From Acanthamoeba sp. SK_2022b (taxonomy: Eukaryota > Discosea > Longamoebia > Acanthamoebidae), in contig JANDJZ010000060.1 of NCBI GenBank assembly GCA_027943245.1, positions 1 to 64,000 of the forward strand: DNA of 64,000 nucleotides. Direction: 5' to 3'. Under the pieces are notes generated by a model that was given only the letters and a program-made list of their open reading frames with translations, was not told where the DNA came from and did not search any database. Made by a program: the position numbers and the translations under genes. Positions 11,754 to 21,260 of the stretch are shown in pieces. The stretch's first letter is position 1. Each line of letters starts with the position of its first letter.

Positions 11754-12098
11754 TGTGACGCGGGTTACCTGCGTCCCGGTCCATTCTCCTCTAGAGGACC
11801 TAGGCCTTCTATAGGAGATACGGACGCCCACGTCACGTTTCCAGAATGACGGCGACCAATTCGGTGCCGTCGACCGACTCCAAGGCTCCTGACACGGCAC
11901 GACGTCAAGTCAACACGCCGAGTATAAAGGGCATCCGTTCGCGAGGAACGGAGAACAGACTCTCTCTCTCTTCTCTACCACCTCTATTCACACAGACAAT
12001 CTCAATACACACACATTCTCTCCCACCCTCTAGCGGTGCTATAGCACGCCTCCTTTAAAGCTCCTCTCCCATCGGGCACGAACGCGATGCGCGTGACA
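11754..12098 (+). repeat. 5' LTR of the gypsy element
   Basis: 345 bases, TGTGAC...GTGACA. A TATAAA box at 11933-11938 probably drives the element. It differs from the 3' LTR by five substitutions and one 2-base indel. All five substitutions lie at CpG/TpG/CpA sites. Confidence 0.96.
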
Positions 12099-12100
12099 TT

Positions 12101-12112
12101 TGGCGACAACGG
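12101..12112 (+). other. Candidate primer-binding site of the gypsy element
   Basis: TGGCGACAACGG begins two bases after the 5' LTR. A TGG start matches the complement of a tRNA CCA end. I cannot name the tRNA. Confidence 0.5.
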
Positions 12113-12194
12113 CTAGCCAATGCTGAAGAAGGGCAAGAAGAAGGTTGTGGAGGAGGGAGGGGGAAGTGATTCGGACGAGCTTGTTTGACGTGTA

Positions 12195-13091
12195 ATGGAG
12201 GCCATGAGGAGCGGTTTCGCCTCATCTTTGTCCGCGGGAGTGGTGTTGGGGGGTGGATTGGGCCCAGTCAACATCGACGGGGAGGAGAACGAAGGGGTGA
12301 AGGAAAAGCCGCCTGCGACCGCGCCGGGCGACGTAGCAACCAGAGGTGTCGACCCGCGCATCCTCCTCAAGAAGCTGCCGGTCTACAAGGGAGGGCATAG
12401 CGAGGACTTCTTCACATGGTACGACGAGCTGGAGGCTCTCACCAGCTTCCATCGTCTCAGCGATGAAGACCTCGCCAGGTACCTCCCATGGGCGCTCGAG
12501 GGGGCTGCGAGGCAATGGCTCATGCTGCAGCCGGCGACGGTGCAGCGTAGCGGCAGCCAGGCGCTGCGAGCACTGGCCGAGACCTACGGCCACCTTACGA
12601 CGAACCGGCTCGACGAGCGGATCCGCGGAGCACGCCAGCACAAGGACGAGAGCGCGCGTGACTACTGGTATCGGTTGCAGCGCGAGGCCAACCGGTTGCC
12701 AGGGACCTTCAGCGATGGCCAGCTGGAGGGACGGTGGAGGGCAGGTCTTTGGCCCGACCTCAGCACCTTCATCCTCCAGTACGCCGACAAGCCGTTCCCA
12801 AAGCAGTTGCAGCGGCTGCAGACGTATGAGCGAGAGATGGTGCACCGCAAGGCGCACGTCATCTCTGCGGTGCTAGAGCCCAAGAGCGTGCCGGTGGCGG
12901 TCGTTACCGCCGACAGCAAGCCCCCCAAAGGTGCCAATGGCCAGCCGGCTGGAAGAAGGCGAGGGCCAGGCTGTTGGGAATGTGGCCAGATGGGTAACAT
13001 AAGAGCCCAGTGCCCGCAACGGAAGGTGAAGGCGACGACGCCGGCCACCAACACGGCCCCAACAGCGGCGAAGGTGGGCCTGTCAAACTAG
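12195..13091 (+). CDS. gag: Gypsy gag (capsid/nucleocapsid)
   Basis: 298 codons from the ATG at 12195. The middle has a Ty3-type capsid region (about residues 55-200, including YKGGHSEDFFTWYDELEAL). A zinc-knuckle-like stretch, CWECGQMGNIRAQC, lies at about 12969-13010; its usual His is Asn (codon 12996-12998), so it reads CCNC rather than CCHC. An ATG at 12120 is in the same frame and leads into a Lys/Glu-rich leader that ends at a TGA (12186-12188), so the original gag may have begun there. The following pol ORF overlaps in the -1 frame (13010-13091). Confidence 0.85.
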   Translation: MEAMRSGFASSLSAGVVLGGGLGPVNIDGEENEGVKEKPPATAPGDVATRGVDPRILLKKLPVYKGGHSEDFFTWYDELEALTSFHRLSDEDLARYLPWALEGAARQWLMLQPATVQRSGSQALRALAETYGHLTTNRLDERIRGARQHKDESARDYWYRLQREANRLPGTFSDGQLEGRWRAGLWPDLSTFILQYADKPFPKQLQRLQTYEREMVHRKAHVISAVLEPKSVPVAVVTADSKPPKGANGQPAGRRRGPGCWECGQMGNIRAQCPQRKVKATTPATNTAPTAAKVGLSN

Positions 13092-14686
13092 TCGAGGCCG
13101 CGGGTGTGGGCAGCCCGGCGGTCGCTAGCAATGGAGGGCCCACCGGGAGGAGTTGGGGAGGGGCAGAGAAGTGCCCCAGCAGGGCGGATTTGACGGTGGC
13201 TGGCTCGGGTACAAGCGGCCGCCTGGGGTGCATCGCAAGCATTGGAGCTCGTGATGGCACGCCTCTCTACATGCCAGTGCGGATCGATGGCAAGGAGGTG
13301 CACGCCTGTGTGGACATGGGCGCCAGCGTCTCAATAATTGCACAGGACGTGCTCGACAGGCTGGGTAGGCCCCAGCAGGTGCAGCCTTATGAGGGGCCGC
13401 CACTGCATGGGGTTGGAGCGCATGAGCTGGACACTGTGGGGGTCATCGAGACCTCAATCCAGATTGGTGCGACCACCTGGAGCTTGGAGCTAGTCGTGGT
13501 GCGCGGCGTGCAGATTGGAGTGCTCCTGGGTAACGATGCCCTGAAACGCTTTGGAAGCGTGGGCATCAACTATGCCAAAAGCCTCCTGACAATCGGAGAT
13601 GTGGCCATGCCGATGACGACGACCGGGGCCGGAGGACAGGTGGCGATGGCAGTCGACGACAGAGTCACCATCCCACAGCGGTCAGTGCGGTCCGTGCGCT
13701 GCTGGGTGAATGCCGCGGCGGGCGAGGCCGTCATCAGCACAGCCACGGCTGAGGAGGGACCCAAGGCAAGCCAAGCTGGAGCGGTAGTGGCGAGAGGCCT
13801 GGGGCGAGTGAGCGCGAAGGACAGCACAAGCTGGGCCTTTGCCCACATCGCCAATCCTGGGACAGGGCCATTGCAGCTCAAGCAGGGCTGGACCATAGCC
13901 TGGCTTGAGCCCATGGCCTCGGTCCCAGTGCTGGCCATCCTGGCCAACAACAACAAGGAGCGCGAGCGCGCGGGCGATGACGACGACGATGATGGTGGAC
14001 CTGATCCGACAAGCAGAGGAGGGCTCTCGAGCGAGGAGCTGGAGGCACTTGTACGGAAGGCTGACACCGACCTCACCAACAATGAGCACGAGGAACTAGG
14101 GCAGTTTCTGAGGAGACATGAGGGCGTGTTCAAGGCGTCCCTCGCCCCCCCAGGTGCTGCCTTGATGATCCCGCACGAGATTGACATGCAAGGCCACGCG
14201 CCGATCAAGTGGCGCCGCTACCGCCTCTCAGCGAAAGAGAGCGAAGTAACATGTACCGAGACGCGCAAGCTTCGGCAGAGTGGCGTCGTGCGGCCATCGC
14301 AGAGCCCGTGGTCATTCCCAGTCGTCCTTACCCCAAAGAAGGACGGGACGCTACGGTTCTGCATCAACTACCACGATCTGAACGCTGTCACGAAGAAAGA
14401 TGCGTACCCTCTCCCTCTGATTGACGATCTGCTAGACTCAGTCCAGGGCGCCCGGTTCAGGTCCAGCATGGACTTGACGACCGGGTACTGGCAGATCCCA
14501 GTCAAAGAGGAGGATCGGGAGAAGACGGCCTTCGCGACGCCCGACGGACTCTTTGAGTTCAACGTCTTACCGATGGGCCTGTTGAACGCGCCAGGGACGT
14601 TCCAGCGCAACATGGAGCGGCTGCTCCAGGGACTAGTGTGGATGAGCTGCCTTGTCTACATCGATGACATCATCGTCTTCTCTTGA
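13010..14686 (+). pseudogene. pol: Gypsy pol part 1: aspartic protease and reverse transcriptase, ends at premature TGA
   Basis: Open from 13010 in the -1 frame relative to gag. A retropepsin-like motif CVDMGASVSI (about 13305-13335) contains D-M-G-A-S, where D-T/S-G is usual. A spacer follows, then RT blocks: SGVVRPSQSPWSFPVVL (about 14279), KDGTLRFCINYHDLN, MDLTTGYWQIP, LPMGLLNAPGTFQR, and the catalytic YIDDIIVFS at the end. The stop is TGA 14684-14686. The same frame carries on after it into normal thumb/connection sequence, with a second TGA at 14705-14707. These look like nonsense changes within a once continuous pol. Confidence 0.9.
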
Positions 14687-14707
14687 ACGTTCACTGACCA
14701 CCTCTGA

Positions 14708-16015
14708 GACCTGGCGCACGTGTTTGACCGCTTGCAGCAGGGCAACATGTACCTCAAGCTGGCGAAGTGCTCCTTCTTCCAAAAGGAGCTCCCCTTCTTG
14801 GGGCACATCCTGAGCGACGATGGCCTGCATCTGGATCCTGCCAAGATCGTGGCCATAAGAGACGTCCAGGTGCCGCAGTCAGCGACCAATGTGCGCGGCT
14901 TCCTCAGGTTGGCAAATTACTACCAGCGCTTCATGCCAGACTTTGCAGGTATTGCCAGCCCACTCTACCAGCTTACGGCCAAGGATGTGCCATTCCAGTG
15001 GACGAACGAGTGCCAGCAAGCATTCATGGCGCTGCGAGATGCGCTCACAATGGCGCCGGTGCTCTCCCTGCCAGTAGCCGACCGGCCCTACGTGCTCCAC
15101 ACGGATGCATCCAGGCACGCCATCGGGGCCGTGCTGACGCAAGTGGACGAAGCGGGGCGCGAGCGGGTCGTGAGCTACGCCAGCCGCACCCTGTTGAAGG
15201 CTGAATGGAACTACTCAACGACGCACTGGGAGTGTCTGGTGGTGGTGATGTTTGTGAAGGAGTTCTGGCACTACCTTCATGGACGACACTTCACCATCGT
15301 CATGGACCACAACCCGCTCCGGTGGATGGCAATGCAGTGTGACCCCACCAGTCAGCTGACACTGTGGTCGCTCACGTTGCAAGAGTTCGATTTCGATATC
15401 CAGTACTGGCCGGGCCACGACCACGCCAACGCCAACGCGCTGACAAGACCGCCGTTCAAGGACGAGGAGGAGCGGCTGATCGCGGGTCAGCGCGGCGTCG
15501 GCCGCATGCACTACAGCCGCACCAAGGGACTGGTGGGTTGGAAAACAGCGGAGACGCCCACCGACGAGCCAGCCGTCTCCACGACAACGCCCAGGGGCCA
15601 AGATGACAAGAGGGCGGGAATGGGCCAAGTTGTGGAGGCCAAGGCAGAGGCCGTCATGGCTGGGCCAGACCAGTCCACCAGCGTGGACAACGATGAGGAA
15701 AACAGTGAAGAAGACCCATCCGATCGGGCAATGGAGGCGCTTGGGGAGGAGGAGCCAGGCGGCGCTGATGTGGGCGAAGGGGGGCCAGGCCTGGAGCTGG
15801 TCGAGGGGGGGAACCTGCCCGCCAGCCACTTCAAGGTTGAGCAGTGGAAGGACAAGGATTTAAGCGCGATCATGCGCTACCTTGAAACCCAGGAGCTGCC
15901 CGCTGACGACAAGCAGGCAAAGCGAATTGCCCTCAAGAGCGGCCAAATGGAGGTCGACGACGGCCTCCTTCTACACTACTGGTGTGGCCTCAGCGGGCCG
16001 ACCGCTGTACGGCGA
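14708..16015 (+). pseudogene. pol: Gypsy pol part 2: RT thumb and RNase H
   Basis: Same frame as pol part 1, beyond two TGA codons. It reads through the RT thumb (KLAKCSFFQKELPFLGHILS, about 14755), then the LPVADRPYVLHTDASRHAIGAVL segment (about 15067-15135) that starts the RNase H domain of Ty3 elements, then HWECLVVV and DHNPLRWM, and an acidic spacer. The frame is lost around 16010-16020: downstream integrase sequence continues one frame over, consistent with loss of one base or gain of two. Confidence 0.88.
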
Positions 16016-16868
16016 CAAGGATTCAGGTCGCCGTGCCCGCCTCGATGGTCGAAGACGTGATGCGCGCGCATCACGACCACCTCCTCGGTGGGCATCTCAG
16101 TGAGAAGCGAACGTTGGAGCGTCTGCATGTCCACTACTGGTGGCCACGCATGTACTCGCAGGTCAAGCGATGGGTCGCGACCTGCCCAACCTGCCAGCAG
16201 AGGAACGACCCGAAAGGCCGCCGACCGGGCCTTCTACAGCCGATACCACCAAGCACATGGCCATTCGAGCGAGTCGGAGTGGACCTGGTGGGTCCGCTTC
16301 CACGAACGACCATCGGCAACCAACACCTTCTCGTCTTCGTCGACTATCTGACGAAGTGGCCCGAAGTCTTTGCCATCCCTGACGCGAAGGCCAACACAGT
16401 CGCCAAGATCTTCATCGAACAGATCGTCTGTCGGCATGGGGCACCCGAAGCACTCCTCTCCAACAGAGGCGCCATCTTCTTAAGCAAGGTGCTGCAGGAG
16501 GTGAACGCGTATCTCCATGTGCAGAAGCAGAATACGACCGCCTACCACCCACAGACGGATGGCCTCGTCGAGCGTTTCAATGGCACGCTCGAGGGCCTCC
16601 TGGCCAAGGTCGTGAGCGAACAGCAGGACGACTGGGATGTCCTCCTGCCCTACGTCCTGTACGCCTACAGGACGAGCCAGCACGAGTCGACACGCGACTC
16701 GCCGTTCTTCATGCTGTACGGCCATGAGCCTAACGGGCCAACCGAGGTGACTGCCGGAGTGCCCGTTGACGCGCTCAGGACAACGACGCGCCAGTATCGA
16801 TCCGAGTTGGTCACACGCCTGCAAGACGCGTGGAAGCTCGCGGCCAAGGCGCAGGCTCAGGCACAGAC
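16016..16868 (+). pseudogene. pol: Gypsy integrase, N-terminal and catalytic part, interrupted by copia
   Basis: Shows the H2C2 zinc-binding region (HHDHLLGGHLSE, then CPTCQQRN at about 16181) and the catalytic core: first Asp in VGVDLVGPLP (about 16275), and the QTDGLVERFNGTLEGL block (about 16552) with the Glu. At the second catalytic Asp the element reads LLSNRGAIF instead of the usual LSDRG; the Asn codon is 16462-16464. The D,D,E triad is therefore broken. The copia 5' LTR begins at 16869 within the integrase C-terminal region. Confidence 0.9.
16864..16868 (+). repeat. Target-site duplication CAGAC (left)
   Basis: CAGAC directly before the copia 5' LTR equals CAGAC at 21261-21265 directly after the 3' LTR. 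Five bases is the usual copia duplication length. Confidence 0.95.
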
Positions 16869-16999
16869 TGTTGGACTCCAGCCGTCACTTCACCTATTCA
16901 CTGTTTTTCCTTTCTCGCGTTCCCGCGCCCCTTCACGCGCTCTACTCTTATGTGCAATTCTTGACACCTCAATAAAATCATCTTCTTTTCTCTCCAACT
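16869..16999 (+). repeat. Copia 5' LTR
   Basis: 131 bases with near-inverted ends TGTTGGA...TCCAACT. AATAAA at 16971-16976. No clear TATA box. The only difference from the 3' LTR is T at 16962 against C at 21223. Confidence 0.95.
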
Positions 17000-17012
17000 G
17001 GTTATGGGCCCA
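17000..17012 (+). other. Copia primer-binding site, half initiator-tRNA-Met type
   Basis: GGTTATGGGCCCA follows the LTR directly. It is complementary to the anticodon-arm segment of eukaryotic initiator tRNA-Met, not to the 3' CCA end. Drosophila copia uses the same arrangement, priming from a tRNA cut in the anticodon loop. Confidence 0.8.
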
Positions 17013-17049
17013 CAAGCCCGCTCATAAATCAACTTCCACATTGTCAACC

Positions 17050-17435
17050 ATGTCGCTTAAAGACACCACTGTCTACGACAAGCTCGAACCCAGCAACTGG
17101 GAAGAATGGGAACAGAACACGCTCAATCTACTCGACACGAAGCATCTTCGCGAGTACATGGAGATCGACTACGGCCCAGCCATAGAACGCTCCCAGGAGT
17201 ACCGTCGTCTTCGTCAACAAGAGGTTCTGAACTTTGCTACTCTCTGCCTTCCCTCCCCCCCTGGAAAGGGCTCTGTGCCCGTACCTGAGGGCGAGAAAGC
17301 TGCTGCGACGATTATGAAGGCCTTGAGCAAGGCCAAGGATCTTCAAGCAACCATCACCCTTCTTCGATCGCTGAAGGAGGATGGGGCCCCAGACCAGGCA
17401 ACAGTGCTCATCTTGCCACAGCTGTTCCAGCAGTC
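17050..17435 (+). CDS. gag: Copia gag region
   Basis: Begins MSLKDTTVYDKLEPSNW and continues EEWEQNTLNLLD, matching the start of copia-family gag (L-x-x-S/D-N-W/Y-x-x-W). About 120 residues are convincing. The frame stays open to 17790, but from about 17400 the Ala/Pro-rich sequence that leads into protease is in the -1 frame. Whether ribosomes shift frame here or a base was lost cannot be decided by eye. No CCHC zinc knuckle is present in either frame. Confidence 0.75.
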
Positions 17436-17438
17436 GCC

Positions 17439-20400
17439 GTGCCTGCTCCAACCAAGGAGACTGCTCATGCCGTTCAGCCAGCCGCTACACCCCCGCGCCC
17501 AGCTGCCAACACCTCGACTTCCTCTGCCGCTGCAGCCGACGCTCACTGGCCCACCGGTGGCTACGACAGTGACAACTGCCTCTATTCAACGCGCGTACAG
17601 CCATCGCCCGCATCGCTGCTGCAGAATCCGTTCCCAGCGCCGATCGTCGACTCTGGGTGCACACTACACCTCACGGGTCACCTACAACTGCTGCACAAGT
17701 ACGTCCTGCACGCTCCCCGGAGCATCAGCGTCGCAAACAACAACACTGTCATGTCACACGGTAGTGGCATCATCCGTGGCCGCATTCTGATCGACGGACA
17801 GCTCAAGCCCGTCCAGATCAAGAACGTCCAGCATGTACCCGACATACCGCACACCCTCATCTTGCCTCTCCAGCTCGAGGACAACGGCCTCACCATCCAG
17901 TGGCGCCATGGCCACGGCGTCGAGTTCTACCAAGGGTCACGCCTGCGCCTGTACACCATTCGCCGCGGTCGGCACATCATTCTGCCGATCTACCTCGACC
18001 TCACGGGTCCGACCGTCGCACCCGCATTGTCACACTCTTCTCTTACTGCGCTCCTTGCCGTTGACCTGGATCTCATCCACCGTCGCCTTGGCCATGCATG
18101 CGAAGCACTGTGCCACTCACACATGCAGCAGTCCCGCTGCTACACCAACGCCAAGAAGGCTAACCTGCGCAGCAGCCGCCTGTCCCTTCCCTGCCAGGTC
18201 TGCGCTCTTGGCAAGCAGACTGCCATGCCGCACCAGAAGGCCCCTACACCTCCTGAGGCTCGCACTCAGCGCCCAGGCGAGGTGATATCCGCTGACCTGC
18301 TCGCCGTTGATGTCCCTTCGAGCGGTGGCGCGCGCTATGTCCTCGCCATCACCGACGTTGCCACGCGCTATCACTGGACTGCTCCTCTCAAGCTCAAGAG
18401 TGACGCCACTGACAAGCTGCGCCACATCATTGTCAGCATGCCCGATGACCATCGCCCCCTCATCCTACGCACCGATGGTGGCGGAGAGTTCTTCAATGCG
18501 CGTCTCGACCTGTGGCTCAATGAGCACGGCATTCTGCACCCGCCAGCTCCACCCTACACTTCCGAGTATAACGGCCTCTCCGAGCGTTTCCTGCGTACGC
18601 TTATGGCAAGGGTTCACTGCTGCCTGATCGAGTCCGGCCTCGCCAACAAGTACTGGGCTGAGGCCTGCGCTCATGCAACATACCTGATCAACATCACGCC
18701 CACCAAGGCGAACGTTGGCAGCATGTCACCCTACCAGCTCTGGCACGGCTCTCCTCCACCTTTGCGCACGCTCCGTGTCTTTGGCTGCGCCGGCACCATG
18801 ATCGCCCCTGGCAAGCACAAGACGAAGCTGCAGCCCCGTACTGTCGACGTGCGTTTCCTTGGCCATCACCCAACCTCCACGTCGATCTACCGCGTCCTCA
18901 TCCCTGCAACCGGCCGTATCACGCACTCCTGTAACGTTGTCTTTGACGAGACTTCTACTGCTCTGGCACCACTACTCTCTGCGTCTGCACGCGAGCTGTT
19001 TGATCCGTCGCGGTTCCAGCACATCCACGTGCGTCCCTCGTTCTACGACCCTCGCACCGCGTTGCCAGATGACAGGGGTGAGCAACAGCAGGACATCTCA
19101 TCCGGCGACACACACCTGCTCGAGACACACACACACACGCCCACAGCAAAAACGCCTGCTTCTCCACCTCAATTACCTCCTGCTCCTGCTACCCGCACAC
19201 AGACACCTACCGCACCCAAGGCTGCTGCTCCTCCCACGAGAGAGCAAAAGCGCCTTGAAGTGACCACTCCCCGACTGCTCACTCACAGGGGTGCCAGTGC
19301 CTCTACCAAGGTGCCCATGGTCAAGACGGTCTCTGGCCGTCAAGTCTTTGCCAACCCACGCTATGGCCCTCACGCACTTGCCATCGACAACAACGTGCAC
19401 AGCTACGTCGAATATCTCAATCAGCAATATCACTCGATGGCCCTTGCTCTTGACCTGGCCAATCATCACACGCCCATCCCGTCAACTCTGCGTGAGGTCC
19501 TGGCATCCCCGCACAAGGCCGAGTGGCTTGCTGCAATGAAGCGCAAGTACGATGCCATCATCCTCAATGCCACATTCGTGCTGTGTCCTCTTCCTCCTGG
19601 TTGCAAGGCAATAAGCACGCGCTGGGTTCTCAAGATCAAGTTCGACGGTACCTTCAAGGCGAGATGGGTCGTCCGCGGTTTCTCTCAACATGAAGGCATT
19701 GACTACATTGACACCTACGCTCCGGTGCTCTGCCTCGAGAATCTACGCTTCCTGCTAGCGTACGCCGTCTTCATGGGATATGAGATCCACTCCATGGATG
19801 TGGACAACGCCTTTCTTCAGGCTGAGCTCGAAGAAGACATCTACATCTCCCAGCCCGAAGGCTTCGAAGACAAGGAACACCCAGACTACGTCTGTCGTCT
19901 CATCCGTGCGCTCTACGGCCTCAAGCAGGCTCCTCTCGCATGGAACCGCACTCTCAACGAGTATCTACTCAACCTGGGTTTTGAGCCTGCGCCCGCTGAC
20001 CCGTGTATCTACCGCTTCCATCAGTCGAGCAAGCGCAGCGATCCCTACAAGAACGAGATGCACGTCACGTTCTGCCTCAATGCAAACGACTGCACTGTCA
20101 TCCTCTCCGTCTACGTCGACGACCTCATCCTGATTGGTCATCTTCCCGACATCGAGTTCCTCAAGCATAAGCTCCACGATCGCTTCAAGCTCAAGGACCT
20201 TGGCCGTGTCACGAGAATCCTTGGCATCACCGTTCACTACAACATCAACACTGGCACGCTTGATCTATCACAACCGGACAAGATTGCCTCCCTCGCTGAT
20301 GAATTTGGCCTTGCCGCATGCAAGCCGCTATCAACACCACTTCCAGCCGGCTGCAACCTCAACGTTATCGAACTTACTCCTCCTACCTGCGTCAAGCTTC

Positions 20401-21104
20401 CATACCGCCGCATTGTTGGCGCGCTACTCTGGGTCTCTCTCGCAACTCGCCCCGACATTCTGTTCGCAACCGTCTATCTTACGCGTTTCCTGTGCGCCTA
20501 CGACTACACGCACTTCAACGCCGCGCGTCACATCCTCGCCTACCTCTCCGGCACAGCGCAGCAGACCATCCGCTATGAGCGCACACCGAATAGCACACTC
20601 ACTCTGTGTCATCAGAGCCTTCCACTCCCGCTCATCCACACTGACGCCAGCCACGGCACCGATAAGCGCACCGCCAAGTCCTATTCAGGACTTATTACCT
20701 GTTTCGCCAACGGTCCTATCGCCTGGGCCAGTCACTTGCAGTCAGTGGTGTCACTCTCGTCAACAGAAGCCGAGCTCATCGCGCTGACCGACGCCGTCCG
20801 TCAAGCCATCTACATGCGCAAGCTCTACAAGACGCTCGATCTTCCTCTTGACGATCCGATGCCTGTCTACTGCGACAACCAGTCCACTCTCAAGATCATC
20901 ACCAAGCCTCCGTACGCGTTCCACGCACGCATGAAACACCTCTCGATCAAGGAAGGCTTCATCTACGATTCCGTCAAGTCTGGTCTCGTCAACGTCATCT
21001 ACGTACCGACGACTGACAATCTCGCTGACTTCCTGACCAAAGCCGTTCCTGCGATCAAGCTACGCAATGACAAGATCAAGCTCAATATGCTGATGCGTAA
21101 CTGA
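17439..21104 (+). CDS. pol: Copia pol polyprotein (protease, integrase, RT, RNase H)
   Basis: 1,221 codons without a stop. Domains in order: aspartic protease (IVDSGCTLHLTG, about 17640); pre-integrase zinc region (HRRLGHACEALCHSH, about 18076, with CQVCALGKQT); integrase core with Asp in SADLLAVD (about 18290), Asp in LRTDGGGEF (about 18467), and Glu in YNGLSERFLRT; copia RT from STRWVLKIKFDG (about 19615), with MDVDNAFLQAELEEDIY and the catalytic YVDDLILIG (about 20113); RNase H with HTDASHGTDKRTAKSY (about 20638) and SLSSTEAELIAL. All catalytic residues I can check are present, so the enzyme set may be active. The true start is upstream, in the overlap with gag, because the frame is open from at least about 17290. 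Confidence 0.95.
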   Translation: MPAPTKETAHAVQPAATPPRPAANTSTSSAAAADAHWPTGGYDSDNCLYSTRVQPSPASLLQNPFPAPIVDSGCTLHLTGHLQLLHKYVLHAPRSISVANNNTVMSHGSGIIRGRILIDGQLKPVQIKNVQHVPDIPHTLILPLQLEDNGLTIQWRHGHGVEFYQGSRLRLYTIRRGRHIILPIYLDLTGPTVAPALSHSSLTALLAVDLDLIHRRLGHACEALCHSHMQQSRCYTNAKKANLRSSRLSLPCQVCALGKQTAMPHQKAPTPPEARTQRPGEVISADLLAVDVPSSGGARYVLAITDVATRYHWTAPLKLKSDATDKLRHIIVSMPDDHRPLILRTDGGGEFFNARLDLWLNEHGILHPPAPPYTSEYNGLSERFLRTLMARVHCCLIESGLANKYWAEACAHATYLINITPTKANVGSMSPYQLWHGSPPPLRTLRVFGCAGTMIAPGKHKTKLQPRTVDVRFLGHHPTSTSIYRVLIPATGRITHSCNVVFDETSTALAPLLSASARELFDPSRFQHIHVRPSFYDPRTALPDDRGEQQQDISSGDTHLLETHTHTPTAKTPASPPQLPPAPATRTQTPTAPKAAAPPTREQKRLEVTTPRLLTHRGASASTKVPMVKTVSGRQVFANPRYGPHALAIDNNVHSYVEYLNQQYHSMALALDLANHHTPIPSTLREVLASPHKAEWLAAMKRKYDAIILNATFVLCPLPPGCKAISTRWVLKIKFDGTFKARWVVRGFSQHEGIDYIDTYAPVLCLENLRFLLAYAVFMGYEIHSMDVDNAFLQAELEEDIYISQPEGFEDKEHPDYVCRLIRALYGLKQAPLAWNRTLNEYLLNLGFEPAPADPCIYRFHQSSKRSDPYKNEMHVTFCLNANDCTVILSVYVDDLILIGHLPDIEFLKHKLHDRFKLKDLGRVTRILGITVHYNINTGTLDLSQPDKIASLADEFGLAACKPLSTPLPAGCNLNVIELTPPTCVKLPYRRIVGALLWVSLATRPDILFATVYLTRFLCAYDYTHFNAARHILAYLSGTAQQTIRYERTPNSTLTLCHQSLPLPLIHTDASHGTDKRTAKSYSGLITCFANGPIAWASHLQSVVSLSSTEAELIALTDAVRQAIYMRKLYKTLDLPLDDPMPVYCDNQSTLKIITKPPYAFHARMKHLSIKEGFIYDSVKSGLVNVIYVPTTDNLADFLTKAVPAIKLRNDKIKLNMLMRN

Positions 21105-21129
21105 TCCCATCCTTCCGACTGCAGGGGTG

Positions 21130-21260
21130 TGTTGGACTCCAGCCGTCACTTCACCTATTCACTGTTTTTCCTTTCTCGCGTTCCCGCGCCCCTTCACGCG
21201 CTCTACTCTTATGTGCAATTCTCGACACCTCAATAAAATCATCTTCTTTTCTCTCCAACT
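21130..21260 (+). repeat. Copia 3' LTR
   Basis: 131 bases, one substitution from the 5' LTR. AATAAA at 21232-21237. Followed by the right-hand CAGAC duplication. Confidence 0.95.

Larger units (their letters stand above)
16869..21260 (+). mobile_element. Ty1/copia LTR retrotransposon, nested and nearly intact
   Basis: Bounded by 131-base LTRs (16869-16999 and 21130-21260) that differ at one base, and flanked by perfect CAGAC duplications. The order gag, protease, integrase, RT, RNase H identifies it as copia type. The pol ORF of 1,221 codons is uninterrupted. It sits in the same orientation as, and inside, the integrase of the gypsy element. The single LTR difference makes it younger than the already young host element. 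A purine-rich tract (GCAGGGGTG, 21121-21129) abuts the 3' LTR. Confidence 0.97.

Noticed and set aside
11846..12058. 70-codon open frame in the gypsy LTR (also in the 3' LTR)
   Set aside because: It lies wholly within the LTR, spans the TATA box and has no similarity to a protein that I recognise.
14684..14686. TGA read as a recoded sense codon (alternative genetic code)
   Set aside because: Neighbouring genes such as both P450s, REXO2 and the cellulase use stops normally, and TGA ends conserved proteins at the expected place, so nonsense mutation is simpler.
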